Shown: positions 18,028 to 27,361 of the stretch, piece after piece
Layout of the letters: each line of letters starts with the position of its first letter
How positions within the stretch are numbered: position 1 is the first letter of the stretch
Assembly (NCBI GenBank): GCA_014323675.1
Contig: JACONN010000006.1
Span: 1-64,000, forward strand
DNA length: 64,000 nt
Source of the DNA: Hormoscilla sp. GM7CHS1pb
GTDB lineage: Bacteria > Cyanobacteriota > Cyanobacteriia > Cyanobacteriales > Desertifilaceae
Reading direction: 5' to 3'
Program-made: the position numbers and the translations under genes
The notes under the pieces: model-generated
Seen by the model: only the letters and a program-made list of their open reading frames with translations
The model's database searches: none
What the model was told of the DNA's origin: nothing

Positions 18028-19127
18028 CTTGTGAAAAATCTCCGGGGATGCGCCGTCAGAGAAAAAAGCAACTATATTGGCATAGTCTGTTGGGAACTAT
18101 CCAAATTATAGAAGAAACTTTTATTTCTCGAAGACCGTTTTCATCATCTGCCCAAATACATTGTCGAGGTTATTCTTTGCCATTGCAACGAGCAATTACG
18201 GATTTTGGAGCCGATGTGCCATTTGGAAAAATTCCTGAAAAGCTACAAGAACATTACGGTATAACTGTGCCGATTAGTTCGGCCCAAGCTATTACTCAAA
18301 AACATGCACATGCGGTTAAAGGATCTCAAAAACCAGCAGAAAAAATTACCGATAGAGATGGAGTAGAGCTTCTAATTGCAGAAATGGATGGCACGATGAT
18401 TCCAATTGTAAAAACTCCGACCAATGATGATAAAATTATCGATCGCCGAAAAACCAGATCTTGTTGTTGGAAAGAAGCTCGTCTATCACTTGTGGAAATC
18501 CCTACTCAGAAAAAAACAATTATTGGAGGTACAGTAGGTACCGTAGACTCCGCAGGAAACAAATGACTGCATAGCGCTATAAGGGCTGGGATAGGTGAAA
18601 AGACTAAAGTTCATGCGATCGGAGATGGAGCCAGTTGGATTGTTAATCAGGTAATGGGCTTGTTTGGAGAACGTGCTAGCTATCTAATATATTTTTATCA
18701 TCTATGTGAATATTTAGCAGCAGCAGCTCCTGGAGCTAATGAAAAGCAACAAAAAAAATGGCTGGAAAAACAAAAAAAAGCTCTCAAAAACAATCAGGTT
18801 CTCAAAGTATTAAATAATTTATCAACTCGCCTGGAACCAGAACATATAGCTGATAAATTTGCTCCCGTCAGAGTCGGTGTACGATACATTAAAAACCGGC
18901 TTGAATACATGAACTACAAAGATGCGATTGATGCTAATTTACCAATTGGATCTGGAAAGATTGAGAGCGCACATCGTTATGTAATTCAAAAACGTTTGAA
19001 ATTAACAGGTTCTTGGTGGACCGTTGAAAACGCTAATGATATGTTAGCTTTAAGGATATTAAGAGTTAATGATGATTGGCAATCCTATTGGCTAAATTTA
19101 AACCCAGAAAATTCGTCCCTTACCTAA
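17994..19127 (+). pseudogene. ISKra4-family transposase, second frame with internal TGA
   Basis: The frame continues the first part after the A-run (KALACEKSPGMRRQRKKQLYW) and holds the catalytic region. Features include DGTMIPIV near 18385, GDGASWIVNQ near 18625, YLIYFYHLCEYLAAAAPG, LPIGSGKIESAHRYVIQKRLK and WTVENANDMLALR. A TGA at 18564-18566 lies in frame between DSAGNK and LHSAIRAGIGEKT. The reading frame is unchanged on both sides, so this is a nonsense substitution rather than an indel. The element is probably no longer able to move by itself. Confidence 0.8.
18015..18021 (+). promoter_or_regulatory. A AAA AAG slippery heptamer for -1 frameshift
   Basis: In the first transposase frame the codons AAA AAG (18016-18021) are preceded by A. 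This makes the classical bacterial slippery heptamer inside a run of eight A. Slipping back one base moves the ribosome from the first to the second frame six bases before the TAG stop. Confidence 0.7.
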
Positions 19128-19311
19128 GCAGTCTAACAATTATTGAGGCTCTTACCTTCTCAACATCAGTTTTCTGCCATGATCGCGTTCTGAACATATA
19201 TCAATCTCGGGCGTCAATATTGCGCCTTCGTTCACCGGCGATATTGAGGCAGTGCTGGCACTGCCGGCACTGCCCGACCAACTACTTTTGACCACATCAC
19301 CGGTTCATGAT

Positions 19312-19344
19312 TAAGTGTCACTTTTAATTACACCCCTAACCACC
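19312..19344. repeat. Right terminal inverted repeat and target duplication of the IS
   Basis: Bases 19312-19335 (TAAGTGTCACTTTTA...) are the inverted copy of 17574-17597. CTAACCACC follows at 19336-19344. Just beyond, CTACGAG...CTCGTAG forms a hairpin overlapping the end of the cheY gene. Confidence 0.92.
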
Positions 19345-19355
19345 TACGAGAATCA

Positions 19356-19721
19356 CTACCCTCGTAGTAGTTGTTTCACCGTTCCCACCAGCTCCGTCGG
19401 CTGAAACGGTTTAGCAATGTAGGCATCTGCCCCTTGCTTCATTCCCCAATAGCGATCGAATTCTTCTCCTTTGGAAGAGCACATTACCACCGGCACATTC
19501 TCGGTTTTTGGGTCTGCCTTCAGACGACGGCAGACTTCATAACCATTCATTCGCGGCATGACAATATCCAATACCACTAAATCCGGGCTCAGGGATTGGA
19601 TTTTCTCCAATGCTTCTAACCCATCACTTGCTTTTTCTACATTTAAGCCGCTTCCCTTCAAGAGGTCTGTGATCATCTCCCGTTGGGCTACACGATCTTC
19701 AACCACTAGAACAGTACTCAT
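19356..19721 (-). CDS. hmpB: CheY-like response regulator (HmpB/PilH-like)
   Basis: This 121-residue stand-alone receiver domain has the acidic pair at the start (VVEDR, D9), the phospho-acceptor D52 in VVLDIVMPRMNG, and K104 in IAKPF. It has no output domain. It is encoded between the PatA-like regulator and the IS, on the same strand as the rest of the chemotaxis operon. It is expected to be phosphorylated by the CheA kinase and to tune type IV pilus motors. The gene order matches hmpA-hmpB of Nostoc and pilG-pilH of Synechocystis. Confidence 0.9.
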   Translation of the reverse strand: MSTVLVVEDRVAQREMITDLLKGSGLNVEKASDGLEALEKIQSLSPDLVVLDIVMPRMNGYEVCRRLKADPKTENVPVVMCSSKGEEFDRYWGMKQGADAYIAKPFQPTELVGTVKQLLRG

Positions 19722-19832
19722 AACTTTCTACCTGCTAACTGCACCGCCTGCCACTACGGGTTCTTACCGATTTTAATTCACCCCTGTTTTGTCTCATCTG
19801 TTCAACACTTTCTAATTTAGCTAAAATATCCA

Positions 19833-21122
19833 CTAGGGCGCTGTCTCAATTGAGCCAATCTCCAGTTCGTCGGACGACCCTAGGAGGGCATCATCTAGCG
19901 GTCTCGAAGCTAACGGACCCGGCGCGTCCGACGGGCCGCTGCCCAGATATATTTCTATTTCTAATATTGTCAATAGTTCCCCTGCTCCAAAGGGTTTTGT
20001 CAGGTAGTCCGTCGCTCCCACCATCCGGGCTTTTACTCGGTCAATAAATCCATCTAAGCCGGTCAGCATCACGATCGGAGTCTGGCGAAATCGGGTCGAG
20101 CGCCGGAGCATTGCACATATTTCATAGCCATCTAGTTCCGGCATCGCAATGTCACAGAGGATTAAGTCCGGTTTTAGTTGGAACACCAGACTCAGTGCCT
20201 TGATGGGATCGCTGATCGTTGTGACCTCGTAACCTTGCGGCTGGAGGATGTCCTCAACGGCCTTACAAATGGCAAGGCCATCATCAATACAAACAATGCG
20301 GGGGATATGAGCTGACTGGTGAGGCCATGCATGCTTTCCCTCTGTGGGTTCGCCATCCGATTTTTCCGGAACGGTGGGGTAAACCAGTTGTATCGACCCC
20401 TCTTTTACATAAGGATAAAGCACCTTGGCCAATGTTAAGACATCTCCATTTAAGTAACGGGCTATTTGCCGCATAGAACTTTTGCCGTCTGCCCAAGTCC
20501 GGATGATTCTGTAGTTATTTTTGCTCATTTTTGAGCTCAATTGGGTATGATTGGCAATCACTGGACATTGGTTAGGGGACTGGATGTGGGGATTAAACTG
20601 CATCCACTCCTGCATCTGGTGCATAATTTTTGTTACCAGGGAGCGTATATCCAGGATTGTTAGCTGTGGGGCCAAAGCTGGTCCGACTTCAAAGATGAAA
20701 GAACCTTGGTGCAGCGAGAGCAGGTCAAATAGGGTTTCATGCACCATTTTCCCAATTATGGTCCGCCCTTGAGCTGGTGTTAGGTAGTGATTTTCCAACA
20801 TTGCCCACAGGTATCCGTACTCTGGCGCATTGATGGAGGAGATAGATGGGGCCTCTATCACCACGGCATCTTTTTTGTAGTAACGCATGTAGTCCCGTAA
20901 ACGGAACAAATTGCTATCTTTATCTGCTGCTGCATAGATGATTTTACCGTTGAGAAAAAATACAAACCATGATTGTTCTGTCAACAAACGGGAGCTGCGG
21001 TCACTGACTGATACACCTGGTCCCGAGACATACGCCTCTACAAACAACTCTCCTGTTCGCTGTCCCAACTCTATCAGTTGCAAGATGCTACGGATATCAA
21101 TTTCGATCAACTGTCCCTGCAT
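19833..21122 (-). CDS. hmpA: PatA-type response regulator (HmpA/PilG-like)
   Basis: The 429-residue product has an N-terminal DUF4388/PatA domain (about 1-110, MQGQLIEIDIRSILQLIELGQRTGELFVEA). A middle region of unknown fold follows (about 110-265). The C-terminal receiver domain (about 274-396) has D324 in LILCDIAMPELDG and K376 in LTKPFGAGE. This is the architecture of PatA, PixG and the first gene of the hmp operon. The gene lies 111 bp upstream of the cheY gene and heads the operon. Confidence 0.88.
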   Translation of the reverse strand: MQGQLIEIDIRSILQLIELGQRTGELFVEAYVSGPGVSVSDRSSRLLTEQSWFVFFLNGKIIYAAADKDSNLFRLRDYMRYYKKDAVVIEAPSISSINAPEYGYLWAMLENHYLTPAQGRTIIGKMVHETLFDLLSLHQGSFIFEVGPALAPQLTILDIRSLVTKIMHQMQEWMQFNPHIQSPNQCPVIANHTQLSSKMSKNNYRIIRTWADGKSSMRQIARYLNGDVLTLAKVLYPYVKEGSIQLVYPTVPEKSDGEPTEGKHAWPHQSAHIPRIVCIDDGLAICKAVEDILQPQGYEVTTISDPIKALSLVFQLKPDLILCDIAMPELDGYEICAMLRRSTRFRQTPIVMLTGLDGFIDRVKARMVGATDYLTKPFGAGELLTILEIEIYLGSGPSDAPGPLASRPLDDALLGSSDELEIGSIETAP

Positions 21123-21933
21123 GCAGATCCTGATGCTTTCTTAAACTAGGTTTTGTTTCGCGATGTCTCCGTATCGGTGCTCGGCGTAGTGCTTCTAGCG
21201 CGCGCAGAGCACATCGGGAGTAGTACTAATTTTTTCTTTGTCAGCCCCAGCGCTCCTATATTGCTCTATTGAGCAAAGGCTCACGCTGCAAGCCAGAAGG
21301 CTACGTACAGTCAAAACGGTCCGGACTATTGCAGTGGGTAGAGAGTTTAACCCGTTCTGGGATTACAACTCGGCCAACTCCACAATTGCTTTCAAGACCG
21401 ACCATTATCCCTTCTGCCACCGGCTGTATGACGCGCTAATCCCTATTAGATTGGTGCTGACCGCTTTTAAGTACAGATCTTACTTCAGGTTCAAAGCTTT
21501 GACAGATGGGACTTAACTCTTACCTGGAGTGTTGATGTTGCTTGAGATATCCCCGGCAATCACATCATGTCGTCCCCACCGATTGACCTGTCCTTGACGG
21601 GAAAAAATACTCAAGCTGTGCTACATTAGGACGACAGGCTTTTATGACGCCTCTAGGTGGGCTGTATCAATCCTCTTTATAGATTACGGCGTTTAATCCT
21701 TTGCTCATTCCTTCGCTATATTCTAATTCCCGATCTCGATCGTGGCTTATTTGTCCATCGAACGCTGGTTCAAATCAAAATCCGCCACACAGGGATCTAC
21801 TTTGAGCGGTCAACTGCTCGGCTGATAGCTATTAGCTTATAGCTGCGAAAGGTTTGATCTTTCGGCCCAAGTGCAAGTATAGCAGCGACGCTAAACCAGA
21901 TCCCGGTCTCGTCCGAAGCACCCTAGTTGTCCT

Positions 21934-21982
21934 CGATATCTCTCCGGAGTAGTGCTTTTGGCACTACTCAGGGGAGATATCG
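21934..21982. repeat. Strong 49-nt hairpin upstream of the hmp genes
   Basis: CGATATCTC..GAGTAGTGC pairs with GCACTACTC..GAGATATCG around a TTTTG loop, almost without mismatch. It lies in the 1.3-kb divergent gap (21123-22416) between hmpA and hmpF. That gap otherwise holds no gene I can support except possibly the small frame at 22115. Confidence 0.65.
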
Positions 21983-22114
21983 AAGCGGCGCGGCGGTCGC
22001 TATGATTGATGCTCAGCCATGTAAAGTACGGGATCTAACCTCCCGATACTGTGGCTGGTAGTGGGTCACAAGTAGTGATGTTAGCACAAGAAAGCTCAGA
22101 CGGAGATCGCAATA

Positions 22115-22270
22115 GTGGCATCCAACGGCAAGTCAAATAACGATATTTCAGGCATTGACGTCCCAGCCGAAAAATTGAAAATGCCACATCTCCACACCTA
22201 TTGGGACAGACTAGGGCAGGCATGGCATCACTACATGTTTATCACTACCCTGTGGCTAAAGGGTTGTTAG
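22115..22270 (+). CDS. Possible small protein or gene remnant, 51 residues
   Basis: From GTG 22115 the frame reads MASNGKSNNDISGIDVPAEK..., continuing with PHLHTYWDRLGQAWHHYM and TTLWLKGC. Its composition looks like real protein (aromatic and charged residues balanced, HIP1-free). GGAGA lies 9-10 bases upstream. I do not recognise the family. It could be a C-terminal relic, since stops lie just upstream in frame. Confidence 0.3.
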   Translation: MASNGKSNNDISGIDVPAEKLKMPHLHTYWDRLGQAWHHYMFITTLWLKGC

Positions 22271-22416
22271 GGCACTGGCGAGGCTAATTGCAGCTTGACC
22301 ATTAGCAATTAGCAATAAATATTCGCGCGAATGAGTAGTTTAATACCAAAATATTGAACCCAGTCAAAATGTCAAGTCAGACAAGCGTACAGGGAATTAT
22401 AAAGAGGAAGAACGGG

Positions 22417-24125
22417 GTGCTGTATCTAGCAGAAGTACAAAAAAAGCTTGGAACTTTTGGTGTAGGCGCGAAAGCGGAATTTAAACTGCTGGCTAGTCAG
22501 CGTGGCGAGCATAATTGGAACGCGGAGAAGGAGGAAGTGGTTGCTGCTGAAGAGGCTAAAAATTTTGAAGATGGAGAACTGGTGCTGGTAGAACTATCGG
22601 CGAGTAAACAGGTGCGGCGACTCCCACAAAAGGCAGGGCGTCCTTTGGTGGCAATTCTGCAAAATTTCTCGAAATTGCAGGAAAAGTTTAAGAACCAAGA
22701 AGAAGAAATAGAGACGTGGAAACAGTCTCTGACTTATCAAGCTCAGGTGTTGCATCGCCGAGAAAAGGAAATGCAAGCTTGGCAAGAACAACTGGAGGTG
22801 TTGGAGGAAGAGTCGGCAAAGATTGAACAGGCTCGCGTTGAGGCCTCACGCCTGAAGTCAGAGGTGGAACGCAACCAGCAAGAATTGGAGGGCGCATGGG
22901 CTCAGTTGCGGGACTCACAGCAGCGTCTGGAAGAGGGACAGGCTCGGTTGCAGCAGACGTCCGTCCTGGATGAAGAGCAAAGTGGTAAAATTCAGGAGAT
23001 ATTGGACCGCTTATCGGGGACGATCGCCCCTACGGAGTCGGTGCGTTCCGAACTAAATCAGGCTTTTGAACTGGTTTCCTCTCAGCAGGAAAATCTAGAT
23101 CGTCACTGGCAACAGCTGGAGCAACAAGGCTCGGAGGCGGACCAAATACAAGGGGAAGTTGACAGGATGACGGCAGATCTGGAAAGTAGAAGGCAACAGT
23201 GGCAACAAGATTCAGAGGCCCTAGAACAGGCGAACTCGGAGTTGAAAACCCAGCAAAAAGCTTTGAGTCTGAAGCAAGAATATGCTGAGACTTTGGAACT
23301 AAATCTGAAAACTACCGAAGAGTTATATAAACAAATTAATCAGCTAGCAGAATCCTCGGGTCAAGTTATTGTCTCTGTGGATATCGAAGCTCTGGAAAAG
23401 ATGCCGATAGAAGATCTGCAAGGCAGAGTAGCAGATTTACAACGAGATCTAGATAAAGCATCGGGCTTTGTTAAAGACCAGGAAGAAGAACTGCAATACC
23501 AACTCCAGGCAATTGACGAACTCAAACAGAAGATATCCCAAGCTAGCGAGTACGATCGCCTAACTCTGGAAACGGAACTCTCGGGTGAGGAGGAAAGCTA
23601 TCAGTACCTAAATGAATCATTGGTAGGTTCCCGCCGGAATCTCAGCGAACGGGAAGGGATTTTCAATCAGCATGAGGCGGTGCTGAAACGCCGCCAGGGA
23701 TATGCGGTGGACCCGGAAAAAGGCGCTCAGATTAATCTGGGACCCGTGCTGGAACAGTTGGATTCTCAGCGACTTGCACAGACTGAGGAACTGCAAAAGT
23801 TGCAAGGGAAATTGCTCAGATGCGGGAGGCCATTGGCCAAGCAGAAAGTTTGATTAACACTCAGATGGGCGAACAACAGGCCAAAGACAAGGAACTCAAG
23901 GATTTGGACCTCAATTGCCAAGCACGGCGGACCTCGGCGGCAGAAGTGAGCGCTCGGGTGAATCTATATCAAGAAACTCTACAGCCTATTCAGGATCGCC
24001 TCAATGACCTGCGCTCAAAACTGGAGGCAATTTCTGAGGCCCTCAACCAAGTTCAGGAAACGGGTGACTATCAACTTCAGGCGATCGCCCAAATGCAGCA
24101 AACTATTGCCAGTCTGACTAATTAG
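22417..24125 (+). CDS. hmpF: Pilus motility/taxis coiled-coil protein HmpF (one frameshift)
   Basis: I chose GTG 22417 because AGAGGAAG lies 6-7 bases before it and because HmpF proteins begin with the same MLYLAEVQK motif. About 110 residues of globular N-terminus (ELVLVELSASKQVRRL, LVAILQNFSKLQEKFK) lead into a long Glu/Gln-rich coiled coil. HmpF acts with the Hmp chemotaxis proteins in positioning and activating type IV pili in motile filaments. The frame breaks at 23806-23808, where GGG seems one G short. With it added, ...LQGEIAQMREAIGQAESL continues to the stop at 24125, giving 569 residues. It is divergent from hmpA-E, which fits a shared motility locus. Confidence 0.8.
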
Positions 24126-24177
24126 GGGCCAGATGCCTTCGGGTTCTGGCCTGAGGTGAGCCAGATCCAGGGGTCTT

Positions 24178-25125
24178 CTACTCGGGCGATCGCCCCCCGG
24201 GAAAAGGATCGGTGTTGGACCGGTTGGGGGCTGATATCAGGCTGCGAACTTTCTCTATCTGGTCGAAGCTAGGACTGGCCGATAGGGCCATTGTCAAGAA
24301 TTGTCGCAGTACGCGGCGCTGGAGGGCCAGGGGTACTGCACCCAATATCCGACGATTTAAGCCTGGTTGACTGGGATGTTGAGCGCGATCTCGGATCTGG
24401 GTGGCTGTCTCTTGTAGATACTCTACTTCCCCTTGCAGCAATTCTGCTGTCTTCGCCAAGTTCTCTTCGGCTTTGGGGTTGACATATTGCTGTAAATAGG
24501 GGATTATATCTAGGCGAATCCGATTGCGGGCATATTTCAAATCTTGGTTGGTGCTGTCTTCCCAGATGCTCATCTGGAACTGCTGGCAAAAGGCCCCTGT
24601 TTGACTGCGGGTGATTTCTAGCAGGGGACGGACTAGCATGATGCTGGCTTCCAGGGGGCGTTTCCAGGTTAAGGCTTGTAAACCGTCGGCTCCACTACCG
24701 CGAATGAGATTGTATAGTAGGGTTTCCGCCCGATCGCTTGCCGTGTGTCCGGTGACGATGTACTCCTGCCCGTACTTGGTGGCGATCGCGCTTAGGGCCT
24801 GATAGCGCCACTGCCTGGCTGCTGCTTCACTATTTAAGGCTTCGGTAGCTGTCTGTTGGTAATATGGGAGCGCCCAAGTTTGAGCCAGCTTTTCTACGTG
24901 CTGGGCGTTGGCCTGGGAGTCCCCACGCCAGCGATGATCGCAGTGGGCGATCGCCAGTTCCCACCCCCATTTGGGTTGCAAGTCTACCAGTAATTTTATT
25001 AAGCATAGAGAGTCTTGTCCCCCCGATACTGCCACCAGGATGGGGCTGTTTTTGGGCAGGAGTTGGCGCGATCGCAATGTCCGATGTAGTTGGGCGTGGA
25101 GTTCTGTCCAACCTTGCTTTGCCAT
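24178..25125 (-). CDS. tilS: tRNA(Ile)-lysidine synthetase TilS
   Basis: TilS attaches lysine to C34 of the CAU-anticodon isoleucine tRNA using ATP. The PP-loop signature AVSGGQDSLCLIKLL is at about residues 27-41. It is followed by HCDHRWRGDS, VTGHTASDRAETLLYNLIRGSG and RPLLEITR, all typical of the family. At 315 residues it is in the range of short cyanobacterial TilS proteins. The C-terminal PNRSNTDPFPGG is a loop near the active site in relatives. The start is ATG 25125. Confidence 0.92.
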   Translation of the reverse strand: MAKQGWTELHAQLHRTLRSRQLLPKNSPILVAVSGGQDSLCLIKLLVDLQPKWGWELAIAHCDHRWRGDSQANAQHVEKLAQTWALPYYQQTATEALNSEAAARQWRYQALSAIATKYGQEYIVTGHTASDRAETLLYNLIRGSGADGLQALTWKRPLEASIMLVRPLLEITRSQTGAFCQQFQMSIWEDSTNQDLKYARNRIRLDIIPYLQQYVNPKAEENLAKTAELLQGEVEYLQETATQIRDRAQHPSQPGLNRRILGAVPLALQRRVLRQFLTMALSASPSFDQIEKVRSLISAPNRSNTDPFPGGRSPE

Positions 25126-25138
25126 ATGCTATCTTCGT

Positions 25139-25203
25139 TGTCAGCCCGCAGGGGGTTCAAACCCCCTGCTAATAGCTGAAGTCGGTTAAAACTGACTAAT
25201 ATC
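25139..25203. repeat. Interspersed repeat with AGTCGGTTAAAAC palindromes
   Basis: TCAGCCCGC, a GGGGGTTCAAACCCCC hairpin, then CTAATAGCTGAAGTCGG and TTAAAACTGACTAA follow one another. A relative lies at 42317-42370 (TTAGCCCGCCGGGGTATG...CTAAAGTCGGTTAAAACCG). It lies in the gap upstream of tilS. Confidence 0.6.
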
Positions 25204-25312
25204 ATAATGATTAAACTATTTGTAGCATATTTTGACAAAATGGTATAAGACAATCATACATAATACTTTTCGAGAGGTGGTTCGGTAGGACAAGTTCTGG
25301 TATAATACGAAA

Positions 25313-25732
25313 ATGTCAGCAAAAGATATCTTTCACAACACGGTCCGTTTGGCCTTGGAAAAAGATGGGTGGACAATAAATAGCGACCCATTATATTTAA
25401 AACCCAGTTGGCGCGTTAAAATCAAAATAGACTTATCTGCAGAAAAGTTAATCTCGGCAGATAAGGGAAAATCTTTGATCGCCGTGGAGATCAAAAGTTT
25501 TGTAGGTTGATCGACAATCTCGGAATTTCACACAGCAGTGGGGCAGTATTTTAACTATCGTAAAGCCTTGGAAAAACTCGAACCTGAACGAGTTTTGTAT
25601 TTAGCCATCCCTACGGATGTTTATCAGACTTTTTTCACAGATCCATTCGTCCAAGATATCATTGATAGCGTGCCGATGAAATTGTTAGTTTTTCTCAGCG
25701 ATGAGCAGGAGATAGCGTTATGGAAAGAATAG
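25313..25732 (+). pseudogene. xisH: XisH-like gene with in-frame stop (module 1)
   Basis: The two halves, MSAKDIFHNTVRLALEKDGW...VEIKSFVG and STISEFHTAVGQYFNYRKAL...SDEQEIALWKE, lie in the same frame, separated only by TGA 25508-25510. Together they give the full XisH length of about 139 residues. XisH belongs to the PD-(D/E)xK nuclease-like fold, with DLSAEKLI and the catalytic-type E-I-K here. It was first named as an fdxN-element excision factor. Without stop readthrough the product is cut off just after the putative active site. The stop overlaps the next gene xisI by 13 bp. Confidence 0.8.
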
Positions 25733-26055
25733 ATTACTACCGAGATGCGATCGAAAAAATAATTCAGCAACACGCAGTCGAGCAAAATCCCAAAGACGCC
25801 GATCGAGTTCAAGTTGTTTTCGATCGCACCCGGGACAACTACTTATTATTATATGTAGGATGGGACGGTGAAGAAAGAATCTATGGCTGTCCGATTCACA
25901 TTAATATTAGCAATGGTAAAATCTGGGTTCAACAAGATTTTACTGAGGAGGGTCTCGCTAACCAGTTAGTAGAATTAGGCGTCCCGAACACGGATATTGT
26001 CTTGGGTTTCAGATCCCCTTATGTCCGACAATTTACGGGGTTTGCTGTTGCCTGA
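25720..26055 (+). CDS. xisI: XisI-like protein (module 1)
   Basis: This 111-residue protein has the conserved XisI core: VVFDRTRDNYLLLYVGWDGEERIYGCPIHI in part, then GKIWVQQDFTEEGLANQLVELGVPNTDIVLGF and PYVRQFTGFAVA. It is translationally coupled to xisH (start inside the end of xisH) and intact. XisI always pairs with XisH. Its exact role outside fdxN-element excision is unknown. Confidence 0.88.
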   Translation: MERIDYYRDAIEKIIQQHAVEQNPKDADRVQVVFDRTRDNYLLLYVGWDGEERIYGCPIHINISNGKIWVQQDFTEEGLANQLVELGVPNTDIVLGFRSPYVRQFTGFAVA

Positions 26056-26245
26056 AATCCAATTCCCTTTTACCATGCGATCGCAACAGATGTTCAGTTC
26101 AGACGATCGATGTCATACTTTGTGCCCCGGCGCGACCCCAGGTGACAGAGGCAGTTTTTTGACGCAATCGGTCACTTGAATGATGCCTATATGGAAGAAC
26201 TAGCAATAGCTTTGGGTACAATTGGGGTTGTCCCTATAGGAAAGA

Positions 26246-26295
26246 GCGATCGCTCTTTTCTGTAGTCGGAACGCGATCGCTCTTTTCTGTAGTCT
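26246..26295. repeat. Duplicated GCGATCGCTCTTTTCTGTAG
   Basis: Two direct copies about 26 bp apart, each starting with the HIP1 octamer, lie between xisI and the Uma2 gene. Confidence 0.6.
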
Positions 26296-26306
26296 ATGCG
26301 GCCTCG

Positions 26307-26888
26307 CTATTCTTCCTCCAGTCCCTCCAAAACCACATCCTCATAAAGCATCTCGATGGGAAAACTCAAATCGACCGAAGTTAAATTCACCTCATCCCCT
26401 GCGGCGTAATTAGATATTTCCCAAAACCCATTTTTCTGAGGTCGAAAGCACTCCACTGTCATCTCTTCTGCATCTATCAAGAGGTATTCTTTCAAACTAG
26501 AAATGCGGCGATAATTTTGAAACTTTTTGCCCCTGTCAACAGCTTCTGTTCCCGGAGACAAAACCTCAACAATTAAGCAAGGATGATAAATTACTTTAGT
26601 GGCACGCCTGTCTCTTTCATCGCAACTTACCATGACATCGGGATAATAAAAAGGCCCTTTTTCAGATACCCCTAGTTTGGCATCTGCTATTAATACTTTA
26701 CACCCTTTACCCCGCAGATGAGTTTTTAAAGCTGTTGCCAAATTAAGAGCAATGTCATTATGAGGAATAGTTCCTCCAGTCATGGCAAAAACTCGACCGT
26801 CCATATATTCATATTTAATCGGCTGTTTCTCCTCCCAGTCGAAGTATTCTTGGGGAGTCATTTTGGCCTCTTTGGGCATTGCTACCAT
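26307..26888 (-). CDS. Uma2-family protein (PD-(D/E)xK fold)
   Basis: This 193-residue DUF820/Uma2 protein is typical of cyanobacteria. Motifs in order are MTPQEYFDWEEKQPIKYEYMDGRVFAM in part, FYYPDVMVSCD (fold Asp), LIVEVLSPGTEAVDRGKKF (E-V-L...K) and EYLLIDAEEMTVECF. The family has the nuclease-like fold but no established cellular role. ATG 26888 follows AGGAGACGAAC in the coding direction. Confidence 0.9.
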   Translation of the reverse strand: MVAMPKEAKMTPQEYFDWEEKQPIKYEYMDGRVFAMTGGTIPHNDIALNLATALKTHLRGKGCKVLIADAKLGVSEKGPFYYPDVMVSCDERDRRATKVIYHPCLIVEVLSPGTEAVDRGKKFQNYRRISSLKEYLLIDAEEMTVECFRPQKNGFWEISNYAAGDEVNLTSVDLSFPIEMLYEDVVLEGLEEE

Positions 26889-26988
26889 TGTTCGTCTCCT
26901 GGTAATTTAGGTTCTATTTGATTTTAACATAAAGGAGGGCGATCGCCTGGTGGTGAGAAACCCTCTCGTCGGACGCTCGCCATTTTTG

Positions 26989-27330
26989 CTATGCTACAGA
27001 TATTTGCTCTGGTTGTTCGTCAATGTTGTCCCGCGCCAAAAACTCCGAAAGTAACTTAAAGAATAAATTAAATGCTTCTTTTTCATCATGACTGTAGAAG
27101 CGAATAATTTTTGCCCAAGAATTGACCGTCTCTACCTGAAATCTTTTTTGCAACCAAGGCTGAAACTCTCGATAAAATTCTATTTCCTTATCCTTTAATT
27201 CCACTGAAAGTTCATTTCTCGCAAACTCATATCCTACCATAAAAAAGTAGAGTGCGTCAAGGTTAGCACTACCAATGTACATCCCCGGTCTCTCTTGGAT
27301 TTTTGGCAACAATTCATACAATCCGCTCAT
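26989..27330 (-). CDS. Candidate immunity protein for the adjacent toxin
   Basis: The product has 113 residues and starts SGLYELLPKIQERPGMYIGS, a motif I associate with small immunity-type proteins of contact-toxin loci. A helical region then reads LDALYFFMVGYEFARNE, and the tail is acidic. It lies 31 bp downstream of the papain-fold toxin gene on the same strand, the usual toxin-immunity order. Function is inferred from position and the RPGMYIG motif. Confidence 0.6.
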   Translation of the reverse strand: MSGLYELLPKIQERPGMYIGSANLDALYFFMVGYEFARNELSVELKDKEIEFYREFQPWLQKRFQVETVNSWAKIIRFYSHDEKEAFNLFFKLLSEFLARDNIDEQPEQISVA

Positions 27331-27361
27331 ATTTGCCCTCCGATGATGTTTTCAGAATATT

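Larger units (their letters stand above)
17574..19335 (+). mobile_element. ISKra4-family insertion sequence, 1762 bp
   Basis: The element is bounded by perfect 24-bp inverted repeats and flanked by a 9-bp direct duplication. It carries a transposase in two overlapping frames (17731-18027 and 17994-19127), the arrangement described for the ISMich2 group of the ISKra4 family. It sits 11 bp past the stop of the hmpB-like cheY and cuts the chemotaxis operon before cheW. The intact ends and duplication point to recent insertion, although the transposase carries an internal stop. Confidence 0.9.

Noticed and set aside
21238..21842. Small plus-strand frames (21238-21516, 21657-21842)
   Set aside because: Composition is not protein-like, there are no ribosome sites, and I recognise no similarity.
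25147..25170. tRNA T-arm-like GGGGGTTCAAACCCCC
   Set aside because: There is no acceptor stem, anticodon arm or D-arm around it; it belongs to an interspersed repeat.
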